64,000 bases of DNA, from NCBI GenBank assembly GCA_021555075.1, contig JAKGBX010000003.1, positions 124,001 to 188,000 on the forward strand. The letters are read 5' to 3'. This DNA is from Rhodobacteraceae bacterium LMO-JJ12. GTDB taxonomy: Bacteria; Pseudomonadota; Alphaproteobacteria; Rhodobacterales; Rhodobacteraceae. Positions 53,896 through 63,241 of this stretch are shown one piece after another; the first letter of the stretch is position 1, and each line of letters starts with the position of its first letter. The position numbers were made by a program, and so were the translations under genes. A model generated the notes under the pieces. That model was not told the DNA's origin. It made no database searches and worked only from the letters and a program-made list of their open reading frames with translations.

Positions 53896-54293
53896 TTTCT
53901 TGCTCCTTCTTGGTTCTGGCAGGGCACCGATCGCACCCGGCTCAAGGAGAAAATTGGTTGATCCGAAAATTCCCGAAGCGATTAGGAGGCTGAAAACGCA
54001 AAAAAGGTTGGAAATTGTCCGTTAAGATGTTGATTTTAAACGTAAGAAAAATTCTCCGGTACGGTGGGTTGGCCAGCACAGGCGGCTGCTCGACTCCTAT
54101 CCGGCTCGACGATTGCGCTTTACATCATCGATCTGCCAACCATGAACTCATCGTCCAATGTCTGGATCGTGGGGAGTACGGTCCGCAATGACTGGGTTGC
54201 ACTCGCCCTGCCGCTCAACGCCACCAAACGACATCATTCAAGACGATAGACCACCGGGTTCGAGAGGGTGACTTGCGCTGCGTCATTTCTTGA
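53896..54293. other. 398-nt noncoding region between the transposase and restriction operons
   Basis: It contains the promoter side of the TnsA-like gene and the 3' end of the restriction operon. A 61-residue plus-strand frame (54064-54249) has no ribosome site or recognisable domain. The segment 53950-54060 is A/T-rich. No repeated transposase-binding sites are obvious by eye. Confidence 0.5.
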
Positions 54294-55379
54294 TCAAGCG
54301 GACGCTGAACCCGGAGTTTTGACGAGGGTTGTCTTCAATCTTTCCACGGTAGTGCGCCACGACGGGGTCACCGGTTTGCACACCGTATTTTGATTTCCGA
54401 ACATCCCGACCTCCTGTATCGCTTTATCCTCCGAAACTGTGTGTTCCCACTCGACAGGAACGAAGTATTCAGCCTTTTCTGGATCATCGGCGAATTCGCG
54501 GTGATAGTCGGCCTGAAGTACTTCGAGCGAGGGTCTGCCATCGACGACGAAGTCGTTAGCGGCGACCCGGCCCCCTGTAACGCGGCCTACACCGACGAAG
54601 CCTTTCCCGGGAATTTTAGCCCAGATACGATCGCCCTCGCTCAGCATGCGGAGCGAGTTGCTATACCAAGTGCCGCCGCCGCCGGAGATGAAGCCATGGC
54701 GCATCGCTTCGTCCCAGCTTCGAGACACGCCTGCGCCGAAACTGACGTAATATTCACCATTCCACGGCTCCTTTTCACCCCGCTTTCCGGTACTTGCTGC
54801 CTGCACCTGAACGTCTCCAGGGTCAATCAGCCATGCGCGGCTCAAGAGCTGACTTTCGCCGTGATCGAAGACTTGGAAAAATAAAACGTTGATAGCGAGG
54901 CCACGATCATTGAGGTAGTTGACGATACGTTCGCTGCTGGCGTCCAAGGTCGCTGCGACGATAACGACCTGATGGGTCTGATTTATCATTTCCTCATCGA
55001 GAGGCTGGCCGAACCGCTGTTGGAAATCGTTGGAGAGGCTTTGGCCTTGACGGAAACGGGCGTAGATCCGAACGACATCGTCAGCATCCAGGCTTTCGAT
55101 CCAAGCGGCGTAATCCAGAGCTTGGGCCACGACCTCACGAGGTGTGCGATCGCGTTTGAGTTCGACCAAGACAAGCGACCCGTCTGGCGCGATGGCCAAC
55201 AGATCAATGCGACCGCCAAATCCGGTATCGTTCTGTCGGCCGATGAGCATCCATTCGGAAGATAGAATACGCGGCTGATCGATGATCATGTCTTCCGGCA
55301 ATTGCTCTGATGGCAAAATTCCTTGCCTGATTTCTTGTGGGTTTTTCGAAACGGTCCAGACCGCGTGACTGATAGGCAT
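54294..55379 (-). CDS. PD-(D/E)XK nuclease (DUF91/NucS-like) with possible EVE-like domain
   Basis: A 361-residue protein. The N-terminal 110 residues carry the nuclease core: a conserved GGRIDLLAIAPDGSLVLVELKRD (Asp-ELK catalytic motif) and a following REVVAQALDYAAWIESL helix, as in DUF91/NucS proteins. The second half contains GGGGTWYSNSLRMLSEGDRIWAKIPGKGFVGVGRVTGG, with the Trp, GD and G(V/I)G spacing of PUA/EVE-like domains that read modified bases. That match is inference. It is the last gene of the hsd operon, 18 nt after the HNH gene. It may cut modified invader DNA. Confidence 0.8.
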   Translation of the reverse strand: MPISHAVWTVSKNPQEIRQGILPSEQLPEDMIIDQPRILSSEWMLIGRQNDTGFGGRIDLLAIAPDGSLVLVELKRDRTPREVVAQALDYAAWIESLDADDVVRIYARFRQGQSLSNDFQQRFGQPLDEEMINQTHQVVIVAATLDASSERIVNYLNDRGLAINVLFFQVFDHGESQLLSRAWLIDPGDVQVQAASTGKRGEKEPWNGEYYVSFGAGVSRSWDEAMRHGFISGGGGTWYSNSLRMLSEGDRIWAKIPGKGFVGVGRVTGGRVAANDFVVDGRPSLEVLQADYHREFADDPEKAEYFVPVEWEHTVSEDKAIQEVGMFGNQNTVCKPVTPSWRTTVERLKTTLVKTPGSASA

Positions 55380-55397
55380 TGCAATACTACCTCGCGG

Positions 55398-56879
55398 TTA
55401 GGTCTCGGACACTTCAATGCCGCGGACTACATTCAATAGGTGTCGAAACTCAGCGTCATCGGATGCTTGCTTCCAGAAGTTTATAAAACGGCAAACGATC
55501 TGTAGATTCCCCCGCTCGTAATGACCGTTGCTGTCAACACGGTCGAGCGACGGCAGCATGTTCTCGTCAGTATGTGTCCCGCGAAATTGAAGGGGCAAGC
55601 CGGTGATTGCGCAGTGTTCCTCCTGAACCTCAAGAAGTTCGCGCAGGAGCTGGTCCAGCTCAGCATCAGAGAGCCGGAGTTCTTTATTCTTGACCTTTGC
55701 CTCGACCATCTGACCGTTCGAATTGAAGACAGTCTTGCCAACGGAATACTTGATTTCGGCAATTGATTTTTCCCTGGCGCCAAGATATCTCTCGCTCGCT
55801 TTTGCACCAGCGGAGAGCTCGCCTTTTGCTTCCATTCGAAGCAGTGTGGAGAATATCCAAAGCAGGGAATGAGCGTCAATCAGTCGAACATTGGACAACC
55901 CAGCCACCTTGGCAATGGGCTGTCGTAGAGAAATCAGAATTTCGTTAAACTGATCATAGTTTTCCCAAGTGCAATTCCTCAGTGTCCGGAAATCGAGGCC
56001 AATTTCCGCGAAAACACGGTCGAAACCGGTCGGCTGGATCGGCATGAACCGATCCATGTCTTTAAGAAAGAACAGGTAAGCCATGAGGGGGTATTTTGCC
56101 CCGGTAGCTTTACTGAGCTCTTCAAAGACTTCGCTGTTCTGTCGATCCCCCCGGTAAAGATCGAAGAGGAGCCTCTCAAGTGACCCCAGTCCGGTCCCGG
56201 TCGCGGCGGCTTCGATAAGGGCACGATGGTCGCGATTGGCGTGACCGTAACGGTTCTGCCAGAAGACCATGTTGTTTGTCAGATCACCGTGGGTTGCCTG
56301 AATTTCGATGGCGTTGATGGCGTTCCCGATGATCTCGCCAGACCCGATCTGGTCCTGTGTCCAGCTTTCCGCCTGCAACCGCTCCAAGGCGACATCGCGC
56401 ACCCGCGGTTTGTAGCTCTCCCAAGCAGCGATGAGCCCTTCGTCGAAGCGCGTGAAGGGCTGATCGTACCGCGTGATGAGGTCTTGGAAGCGGGCGAATG
56501 CGCTGGAGAAGTCGATGTCGCCCAGCGGGTCGGATCGCATGACCTCGGATGCCGTGGCGTCGTCATACCAGTCGAGAAAACGTTGCAATGCGGTGAGGCT
56601 ATCGATCTCAACGCGCTGCGTATCTGGACGCCGGAGCGGGGCGAGAGGTCCGTTGATGTTGGAATTTCCGTTGTTCGGTTCATCCAGCAGCGTGACACCA
56701 TCCAGCCGCGGTGGGGCTGGCGGCTGAAACCAGATGCGGGTTTCTTGAGTGGCGCGGTGGATCGCGAGAACGCGGCCAACCGTGTTGCGGAAGCCGATGA
56801 TGTAGTCTGTGGCGGCCTTGGCGGGTTCGCCATAGCGGGCAAGGAGCACCCGTTCGGCGTCTTTGGGAGGGATTGTCAT
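55398..56879 (-). CDS. HNH-type endonuclease-like protein of the restriction operon
   Basis: A 493-residue protein. The C-terminal 90 residues hold an HNH-like metal finger: HCAITGLPLQF, then LPSLDRVDSNGHYERGNLQIVCRFINFWK, closely following the CxxTG...SLDRxDS...GNxQxVCxxxNxxK pattern. The first 400 residues are alpha-helical with no clear domain, except GAKYPLMAYLFFLKDMDRFMPIQPTGFDRVFAEIG. The start overlaps the hsdS stop by 4 nt, so it is translated with the type I system. It could be an extra effector or a nickase. Mechanism is not established. Confidence 0.8.
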   Translation of the reverse strand: MTIPPKDAERVLLARYGEPAKAATDYIIGFRNTVGRVLAIHRATQETRIWFQPPAPPRLDGVTLLDEPNNGNSNINGPLAPLRRPDTQRVEIDSLTALQRFLDWYDDATASEVMRSDPLGDIDFSSAFARFQDLITRYDQPFTRFDEGLIAAWESYKPRVRDVALERLQAESWTQDQIGSGEIIGNAINAIEIQATHGDLTNNMVFWQNRYGHANRDHRALIEAAATGTGLGSLERLLFDLYRGDRQNSEVFEELSKATGAKYPLMAYLFFLKDMDRFMPIQPTGFDRVFAEIGLDFRTLRNCTWENYDQFNEILISLRQPIAKVAGLSNVRLIDAHSLLWIFSTLLRMEAKGELSAGAKASERYLGAREKSIAEIKYSVGKTVFNSNGQMVEAKVKNKELRLSDAELDQLLRELLEVQEEHCAITGLPLQFRGTHTDENMLPSLDRVDSNGHYERGNLQIVCRFINFWKQASDDAEFRHLLNVVRGIEVSET

Positions 56880-58585
56880 TCGGCGGCCTCCAGCGCTTCG
56901 GTGGCGGGCTCCAGCGCCTCGTGGAGGAGGGACTCAAAGAGGCGGGTGCGGGTGGTGTCGGTGGTGGTCAGGGCGGCCTCCAGCCGGTCGCAGAGGGCCA
57001 TGAGGGCGTCCACCTTGGCCACGATGCGGTGTTGTTCGGCGAGAGGCGGGATTGGGATAGGCAATTCCCTAAGGGTTCCAAGATTGAGTCCCTTATATGC
57101 GATGCCCCGCAGGTTGCCTTGGATATGGCGCCAGAAAAACGGTGATAGCATCAGATAAACGACATAGCGCCCAAGGATTTGCTCAGATATCGGAATGACC
57201 GCGACTTCGCGAGCAATGTTGTACCCCGCCATCATTGCGGGGACTTCAGCGACGCCTCCTAAAGTCCCACGGATGTTGATCAATACCTCTCCACCAACGA
57301 GTCTCGTTCGGGTGTATTCGGCTTCGATTTCCTCACGTACTCGTCGAATCGTACGATGCTCGATGTAGCCTGGGCGCACGTCGCTACAACGCAAAGTTGG
57401 GATGCCTCCAGATTCAGGCTCATTTCCCAGCTTGATTACGCCATAAGAAATTTCTCGTCCGGGCATCAGCGTATCTTGCACCCTCGCAGTCGCCCAACCA
57501 ACCGGTAGGGGGAACGGAAGATCGGCGATCCCGCGCTTTATGGAGCGCATCTCTTCTCTGGATTTGCTGATTTTCATCAACAGATGAGACGCCGGCTCAT
57601 CCGCAGCATCCTGCTCCACCAGCTTCCCGCGGACGGCGAGGTTGAGGATGGTTTGGCGGAGGGTCTTGATCTGGTCGGGGCGGGTGGTGAGGGCCGGGAG
57701 GGCTTTGAGCGCGAAGGCGGCGTGGGCGGGGAAGTCCTCTGCTGTCGTATCGGGGGCGGTCAGGCGGGCGAGGCTGGCGGCCGTGAGCTTGTCGCGCGTC
57801 TCCTCGCGGATCTTGCGGGCTTCCTCCAGCCGATCACAGAGCGCCATGAGTTCATCGACCTTGGCGACGATCCTGTGCTGCTCGGCAAGGGGGGGGAGCG
57901 GAACAGGTATGCGATCCATTCTGTTCTTGGGTAGGCCACCGCGCCCGGCGCCTGTCTGCTCCCCCAAAACGTAAGCCTGAAAGAAAGGAGACATGACCAA
58001 GAGGTGCAAGAAATCCTCTGTACTGGCAACAGCAGTCCTGATGATTGCGACATGCTGGCTTACGTTGGCTCCACGGAAATCGTCCGGGATGCGACAGCAC
58101 CGACCAATTGAACCGCCCGTAATATTCAACAGCAGATCATTTGCTTTCACTTGGGTGCGCTTCATTTTTTCGTTGGTTTCATCATTGATGAATACAACAT
58201 CATCCAGACGAAGGCCGTCGTTATAGACATTCTGCGAACGAAGGAATGGGGTGCCGGTTGCAGCATATGCAGATTTGCCACCCCTGGGAGTGCTGCCGGA
58301 ACCCGTCTGCAATGCGATCTCGCCAACACGCGTCCAAACCCAGCCGGTTGGCGCTGGGAAGGGAGTTTCACCACCTCCGATCGGATCGGCCTTGTGTTTG
58401 ATGCCCTGCTCAACCTTCCGCGCTTTTGCGCGTAGGAGAAGAGCGGAGGCAGGCTCATCCCCAGCATCCTGCTCCACCAGCTTCCCGCGCACTGCCAGAT
58501 CCAGCACGAACCGCCGTAGCCGCGCGATGGCGTCGGGGGCTTCGCTGATCTGCTCATAGACCTCCAAAAGGCGTTCCGGGTTCAT
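56876..58585 (-). CDS. hsdS: Type I restriction-modification specificity subunit HsdS
   Basis: A 569-residue specificity subunit with two target recognition domains, each followed by a conserved repeat. The spacer repeats are ILNLAVRGKLVEQDAADEPAS and VLDLAVRGKLVEQDAGDEPAS, and the helical repeats are PPLAEQHRIVAKVDELMALCDRLE and PPLAEQHRIVAKVDALMALCDRLE. The two TRDs differ, so they read two half-sites of a bipartite target. ATG 58585 (MNPERLLEVYEQ) is chosen because it overlaps the hsdM stop by 4 nt; the frame's earlier start at 58690 would overlap hsdM by 109 nt. Confidence 0.93.
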   Translation of the reverse strand: MNPERLLEVYEQISEAPDAIARLRRFVLDLAVRGKLVEQDAGDEPASALLLRAKARKVEQGIKHKADPIGGGETPFPAPTGWVWTRVGEIALQTGSGSTPRGGKSAYAATGTPFLRSQNVYNDGLRLDDVVFINDETNEKMKRTQVKANDLLLNITGGSIGRCCRIPDDFRGANVSQHVAIIRTAVASTEDFLHLLVMSPFFQAYVLGEQTGAGRGGLPKNRMDRIPVPLPPLAEQHRIVAKVDELMALCDRLEEARKIREETRDKLTAASLARLTAPDTTAEDFPAHAAFALKALPALTTRPDQIKTLRQTILNLAVRGKLVEQDAADEPASHLLMKISKSREEMRSIKRGIADLPFPLPVGWATARVQDTLMPGREISYGVIKLGNEPESGGIPTLRCSDVRPGYIEHRTIRRVREEIEAEYTRTRLVGGEVLINIRGTLGGVAEVPAMMAGYNIAREVAVIPISEQILGRYVVYLMLSPFFWRHIQGNLRGIAYKGLNLGTLRELPIPIPPLAEQHRIVAKVDALMALCDRLEAALTTTDTTRTRLFESLLHEALEPATEALEAAE

Positions 58586-60027
58586 CGCAGCAGCGCCTGT
58601 TCCAGAATGCCCTTCAACTCGGCGCACAGGCTCTCGACCGAGGCTTCGGCCTTGGTCAGGTCGTTCAGAAGGGTCTCGGGGTCGCCCCAATCCTCGGCCT
58701 CGACGTGGGGGTTCTTGATGTCGAGGTTGAAATTTCGCTCGCGGATTTCGCCGATGGAGACCTTCCAGGCGCGCTCGCTTTCTTCGCGGCCCTCACGCTC
58801 CGCGCCACCCCACCAGGCGGCGCAATCGTCCAAATGCTCCAGCCGGATCGGGCGGGTCATGGAATAGGCCTTTTGCGTCTCCGGCACGCGGTGTTCCCAA
58901 TACCAGATGTCCTGCGTCGGCGTGCCTTTTTCAAAGAACAGCAGGTTGGTGCCGATGGAGGCATAAGGTTTGAAGACAGAATTTGGCAGCCGCACGATGG
59001 TGTGCAGGTTGCATTCCTTGAGCAGGTGTTCCTTCAGGCGGGTCTTGATCCCTTCGCCGAAGAGCGAGCCATCGGGCAGCACCACGGCGGCGCGGCCCTT
59101 CTTTTTGAGCAACCGGATGATGAGGGCAAGAAAGAGGTCGGCGGTTTCGCGCGTCTTGAACTGCGGGAAGTTGTTCTCGATCCCGTCCTCCTCCTTGCCG
59201 CCGAAGGGCGGGTTGGTGAGGATGATGTCGACGCGTTCGTCCTTGGACCAGCTGATGAGGGGGCGGGCGAGCGTGTTGTCGTGCTTGACCCAGGACGGCT
59301 CCTCGATGTTGTGCAGCAACATGTTGGTTGTGCAGAGCATGTGGGGGAGTGGCTTCTTCTCGACCGCGCGGAGGGAGGCCTGCATCAATGCCTCATCCTC
59401 GGGGCGTTTGACGTAATTGTCGCGCATGTGGCGCATGGCGCAGGTGAGAAAGCCGCCGGTGCCACAGGCCGGATCCATCAGGATTTCGCCGGGGCGCGGG
59501 TCGATCTGCCCGACCATGAAGGCGGTGACGGCGCGCGGCGTATAATATTCGCCGGCGTTGCCCGCGTTCTGGAGGTCATTCAGCAGCTGTTCATACATGT
59601 CGCCGAAATGCTGGCGTTCGGTCAGGGAATTGAAATCCACCTGCGCGATTTTGTTGATCACCTGCCGCATCAGCTGGCCGGATTTCATGTAATTATGAGC
59701 ATCCTCGAAGACCGAGCGCACGACGCGGCCGCGCGGCGTGGTGGCGGGGAGCTCCTTCAGCGCCGGGAAAAGATCGTCGTTGACGAAGTCCAAAAGGGCA
59801 TCGCCGGTGATGCCTTCGGGATCGGCGGCCCATGCGCGCCATTGCAGATGCGCGGGAATGGGCGAGGTGTAATCATCGCGGGTGAATTCCAGCGCCTCGT
59901 CCTGATCGTCGATGATCTTGAGGAAGAACATCCAGACCAGCTGCGACAGGCGCTGCGCGTCGCCGTCGACGCCAACATCCTTGCGCATGACGTCCTGGAT
60001 GGTTTTGACGAGGTTTCTCATGGACAT
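58582..60027 (-). CDS. hsdM: Type I restriction-modification methyltransferase subunit HsdM
   Basis: A 481-residue adenine-specific methyltransferase. It has the N-terminal helical HsdM_N domain (VWMFFLKIIDDQDEALEF), SAM motif I DPACGTGGFLTCAM and catalytic motif IV NPPFGG. ERQHFGDMYEQLLNDLQNAGNAGEYYTPRAV is typical of HsdM. It methylates host DNA with HsdS. It starts 3 nt after the hsdR stop and overlaps hsdS by 4 nt. Confidence 0.95.
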   Translation of the reverse strand: MSMRNLVKTIQDVMRKDVGVDGDAQRLSQLVWMFFLKIIDDQDEALEFTRDDYTSPIPAHLQWRAWAADPEGITGDALLDFVNDDLFPALKELPATTPRGRVVRSVFEDAHNYMKSGQLMRQVINKIAQVDFNSLTERQHFGDMYEQLLNDLQNAGNAGEYYTPRAVTAFMVGQIDPRPGEILMDPACGTGGFLTCAMRHMRDNYVKRPEDEALMQASLRAVEKKPLPHMLCTTNMLLHNIEEPSWVKHDNTLARPLISWSKDERVDIILTNPPFGGKEEDGIENNFPQFKTRETADLFLALIIRLLKKKGRAAVVLPDGSLFGEGIKTRLKEHLLKECNLHTIVRLPNSVFKPYASIGTNLLFFEKGTPTQDIWYWEHRVPETQKAYSMTRPIRLEHLDDCAAWWGGAEREGREESERAWKVSIGEIRERNFNLDIKNPHVEAEDWGDPETLLNDLTKAEASVESLCAELKGILEQALLR

Positions 60028-60030
60028 GGG

Positions 60031-62487
60031 TCAGGCGCTTTCATCGTAAAGGGCGTCCTGCAGCTCATGAATCGCGCGCAGGTAGTCAGGCTTCTTGCCG
60101 AAGGCGCGCATAAGTTCAACCGGTGTGCCCATGTGCGAGAAGGGGTTGATCTGCAGGATATTCGTGTCGTCGAGGTTCAGGACACCGTCGTCGGCATATT
60201 TGTCGAGGAGCGCTTCGAGCACGGCGCGCGCCTTGTCGCCATGGCGATTGAAGACATCCCGCTTCTTGACGTTGTTTGCGCGCTCCTGCCGCGTCAGGGG
60301 CTTGGCACCGAATGCGATGTGGCAGACAAGATCGAAAGGATCGAGGTCCGCGTCGATTTCATTGCCGATCAGCTCCAGGTCGAGACCTTCTGCGGCAAGC
60401 TCGTCGATGATGACCTGCTTGCGATCTTCGGCATGCCACCGGCGCAGGAAATCGTTGAGAGAGGCAAACCTTTTGATCAGATGCTTCCGGGTGAAATCCT
60501 GCAAGCTCTCGGTGATGAGATTCCCGTTGGCGTCGAGGTATTCTACCCGCTCCTTGACGATCGACGCGCCAATGCCATCGACGTAGATTTTCTTTCGCCG
60601 CCCGGTGCCACCTCCGAAATCATCGCCACCTTCGGGATCGTTCGGACTGCCGGGAACCATCGGGTCAACGATCACGGTCATGTCGTCATCCGGATCGTCA
60701 GGTGGCTCGCCGCCCGTGTCATCTGGTGGTGCCATGGGGTCATCCGGGCCGGGATGATAGATCTGCACTGGCTCGCCATCGAAGTCCGGATCGGCAAAGT
60801 GGCTGGTGGCGCCGCGGAAATCCATCAGGGTGAAGTAGTATTTGCCGGTATCCGCATGGACCCGTGTGCCTCGGCCGACGATCTGCTTGAACTCTGTCAT
60901 CGAGCCCACTTCCCGATCAAGGGCGATCAGGCGGCAGGTTTGCGCATCGACGCCGGTGCTGAGAAGGCGGGACGTGGTCACAATCACGGGGAAGTCCGAT
61001 TCTGGGTCGATGAAGTTCGCGAGCTCGTTCATCCCATCCTTGTCATTGCCGGTAATCCGCATGACATAACGGTGATCTTTCGCGACGAGGTCCTCGTTTT
61101 CATTGATCAGCGCCTGACGCATCCGGCCAGCATGTTCCTGGTCTATGCAGAAAACGATGGTCTTCTGCATCCGGTCTCCGCTTTCTTTCAGGAAGCGTGT
61201 GACGCGTTGCGCAACCAGTTTCGTTCGGTCGTCGATCACCAATGTTCGATCGAAATCCTTCGTGTTGTAGATGCGATCTTCGACCTCAATGCCATCCCGG
61301 TCGAGCTGACCTTGTTCGGGTCGATACCCCTCGATGTCGCGATCGATATGGCTTTTGATGACCTTGTAGGGCGCGAGGAATCCATCGCGGATGCCTTCCT
61401 TCAGCGAGTAGCTGTAGATCGGTTCTCCGAAATAGTTGATGTTCGAGGCATACTCGGTTTCCTTCGGAGTGGCCGTCATGCCGATCTGCGTCGCTGAGGA
61501 AAAGTGCTCGAGTATTTCCCGCCATGCCGAGTCGTCGGCGGCGCTGCCCCGATGACATTCGTCGACGATGATCAGGTCGAAGAAGTCCGGCGAAAGCTCC
61601 TTGTAGATTTTCTGCGCCTCGGTCGGGCCGGTGAGGGCCTGATAGAGGCCCAGGTAGATCTCGTAGGCCGTGTTGATGCGGCGCTTCTTGTCGATGGCAA
61701 CAGTCAACTCTTCGGTGCTGCCATCTGCGCGCTCAATCGTCTTGGAGTGCGTGGAAAGCTTGGCCATTGCTCCCGAAAAGGGTCGGAAGTCATTGACCAT
61801 GGTTTGATCCACGAGGACATTCCGGTCCGCGAGAAAAAGAATTCGCTTCCTGGCGCCGGATTTCCAGAGGCGCCAGATGATCTGGAATGCCGTGAACGTC
61901 TTGCCCGTGCCCGTCGCCATGACAAGAAGCAGCCGGTCCTGCCCTTTGGCGATGGCATCCACAGCCGCATTGATCGCGTTCATCTGGTAATAGCGAGGTG
62001 TCTTTCCGATGTCGCGGTAGCCGTGAAGCGCAATCCTGGCCTCGCCAGCATCGAACCCCTTCCATTGTTCGAACGACCTCTGCAAGGCAGTAGGCGAAGG
62101 GAACTCGGCGAGGGCAAGATTGGTCTCTACGCTCGGCGACTGGCCGGTTCCATCGTGGAACAGGAAGCCGTCGCCATTGGATGAGAACGCAAAAGGAACC
62201 CTGAGCATTTTTGCGTAGGTCAGGGCTTGCTGCATTCCGTCTCCGACGGCGTGAGAGTTGTCTTTCGCCTCAATAACCGCGATGGGGATATTCGGCTTCA
62301 GGTACAAAACATAATCGGCGCGCTTTTGCTTTCCGCGAGCGACCAGCTTACCGCGAACAATAATCCGACCATCGGTGAGCGTCTTTTCTTCGGAAATCTG
62401 CGTTTGCAAATCCCAGCCGGCGCCCTGCAGGGCGGGCGTAACGAATTTGCTGCAGATGTCGCGTTCGGATAGCTCGGATTTTTTCAT
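60031..62487 (-). CDS. hsdR: Type I restriction enzyme subunit HsdR
   Basis: An 818-residue translocating restriction subunit. It has an N-terminal nuclease (ADYVLYLKPNIPIAVIEAKDN, the D...EAK motif) and an SF2 motor with Walker A MATGTGKTFTA, DEAH-type IIVDECHRGS, MTATP and QIVGRGTRV. The C-terminal region includes EIDADLDPFDLVCHIAFG. An acidic Pro/Asp-rich linker (PGPDDPMAPPDDTGGEPPDD onward, about residues 578-625) separates motor and tail; it is longer than usual. The first gene of the operon, transcribed from 62488 leftwards. Confidence 0.95.
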   Translation of the reverse strand: MKKSELSERDICSKFVTPALQGAGWDLQTQISEEKTLTDGRIIVRGKLVARGKQKRADYVLYLKPNIPIAVIEAKDNSHAVGDGMQQALTYAKMLRVPFAFSSNGDGFLFHDGTGQSPSVETNLALAEFPSPTALQRSFEQWKGFDAGEARIALHGYRDIGKTPRYYQMNAINAAVDAIAKGQDRLLLVMATGTGKTFTAFQIIWRLWKSGARKRILFLADRNVLVDQTMVNDFRPFSGAMAKLSTHSKTIERADGSTEELTVAIDKKRRINTAYEIYLGLYQALTGPTEAQKIYKELSPDFFDLIIVDECHRGSAADDSAWREILEHFSSATQIGMTATPKETEYASNINYFGEPIYSYSLKEGIRDGFLAPYKVIKSHIDRDIEGYRPEQGQLDRDGIEVEDRIYNTKDFDRTLVIDDRTKLVAQRVTRFLKESGDRMQKTIVFCIDQEHAGRMRQALINENEDLVAKDHRYVMRITGNDKDGMNELANFIDPESDFPVIVTTSRLLSTGVDAQTCRLIALDREVGSMTEFKQIVGRGTRVHADTGKYYFTLMDFRGATSHFADPDFDGEPVQIYHPGPDDPMAPPDDTGGEPPDDPDDDMTVIVDPMVPGSPNDPEGGDDFGGGTGRRKKIYVDGIGASIVKERVEYLDANGNLITESLQDFTRKHLIKRFASLNDFLRRWHAEDRKQVIIDELAAEGLDLELIGNEIDADLDPFDLVCHIAFGAKPLTRQERANNVKKRDVFNRHGDKARAVLEALLDKYADDGVLNLDDTNILQINPFSHMGTPVELMRAFGKKPDYLRAIHELQDALYDESA

Positions 62488-62656
62488 TTGAAACCACAGT
62501 AACTCTCGGGGCTACTCTAATCGGTAAGGGTAGTAGAGCAACCGGAGATTGCGGTACTGTGCTTCGTGTCAGCGAGTCCTTCGGCGACAGCAGGGGCAAT
62601 CGAGCCGGGATTTTCCTGCACGATGCTGGCGACAACCTGCCCAGATTATGTGATCT
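62488..62656. other. Upstream region of the hsd operon
   Basis: A noncoding stretch between hsdR and the IS3 remnant. A minus-strand CTCTA...TAGAG pair (62514-62538) lies about 30 nt before the start codon. No clear ribosome site or promoter is recognisable, and the region could be regulated by host factors. Confidence 0.35.
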
Positions 62657-62755
62657 TCAAGTCTGTGGGATGGCTGCCTCCCGGCTGATTGGGATGGAAT
62701 GCAGTGAGAATTTGGTGCGGATGATTTCCAGTTTCTCAGACGCCGGGTATCTCAT
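62657..62755 (-). pseudogene. IS3-family orfB, 5' fragment
   Basis: An ATG at 62755 begins MRYPASEKLEIIR, the usual N-terminus of an IS3-group orfB (DDE transposase). After about 13 residues (near 62717) homology stops and the frame runs into unrelated sequence to a TGA at 62657. The rest of the transposase and the left IS end are missing. Confidence 0.7.
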
Positions 62756-62774
62756 TCCTCGAACTCCCCATCCA

Positions 62775-63167
62775 TTACCCGCCAGGCGAATGCGAAGCAT
62801 TCTGCCGCGAGGGCCCTGTCATGCCTTTTTTGTGCAGACGGTTTTCCAGGGTCAGATCGGCGACGCATTCCTTCAGTGCCGTCGCCTCGGATCGCAGCTC
62901 CTTCACCTCGGGTGAGGTTGCCTGGCGGGCTGTATCGCCGGACAAACGGCGCTTCCCAGCCTCGAGAAACTCCTTTGACCAACTGTAATACAGACTCTCG
63001 GAGATGCCCTCGCGGCGGCATAGCACCGAGATAGTTTCTTCGCCGCGAAGGCCCGCCAGATCAATGCGGATCTTCTCTTCGGAAGAATAGGTTTGCCGCG
63101 TCTTGCGGCGGATGGTTTTGACCAGCTTGTCAGCCGAAGCTTTGCTGGTTCCGGATTTCTTGTTCAT
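62775..63167 (-). pseudogene. IS3-family transposase orfA remnant
   Basis: A 130-residue orfA with an N-terminal helix-turn-helix (RRKTRQTYSSEEKIRIDLAGL, then SVLCRREGISESLYYSWSKEFLEAG) and the coiled-coil region (VKELRSEATALKECVADLTLENRL), typical of the IS3/IS2 group. The expected C-terminal end is displaced: 41 extra nt lie between the GMTG codons and a downstream DGEFEE-TGA that overlaps orfB. It is therefore frameshifted at its end. The start at 63167 (MNKKSGTSK) is chosen because the upstream extension lies antisense to the IS110 fragment. Confidence 0.75.
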
Positions 63168-63241
63168 CTTATGGAATGGACGCCCCTTGCATCCAAGCCG
63201 ATAGTTTTCGGCATACGTAGCAAGAAGAAGGAGTTCACAAA

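Noticed and set aside
54064-54249. A 61-residue plus-strand frame between the transposase and restriction operons
   Set aside because: There is no ribosome site, domain or supporting context.
58705-61497. A 930-residue open frame on the plus strand, antisense to hsdM and hsdR
   Set aside because: It lies opposite two well-recognised genes in a GC-rich region, has no ribosome site and no domain; it reflects codon bias of the real genes.
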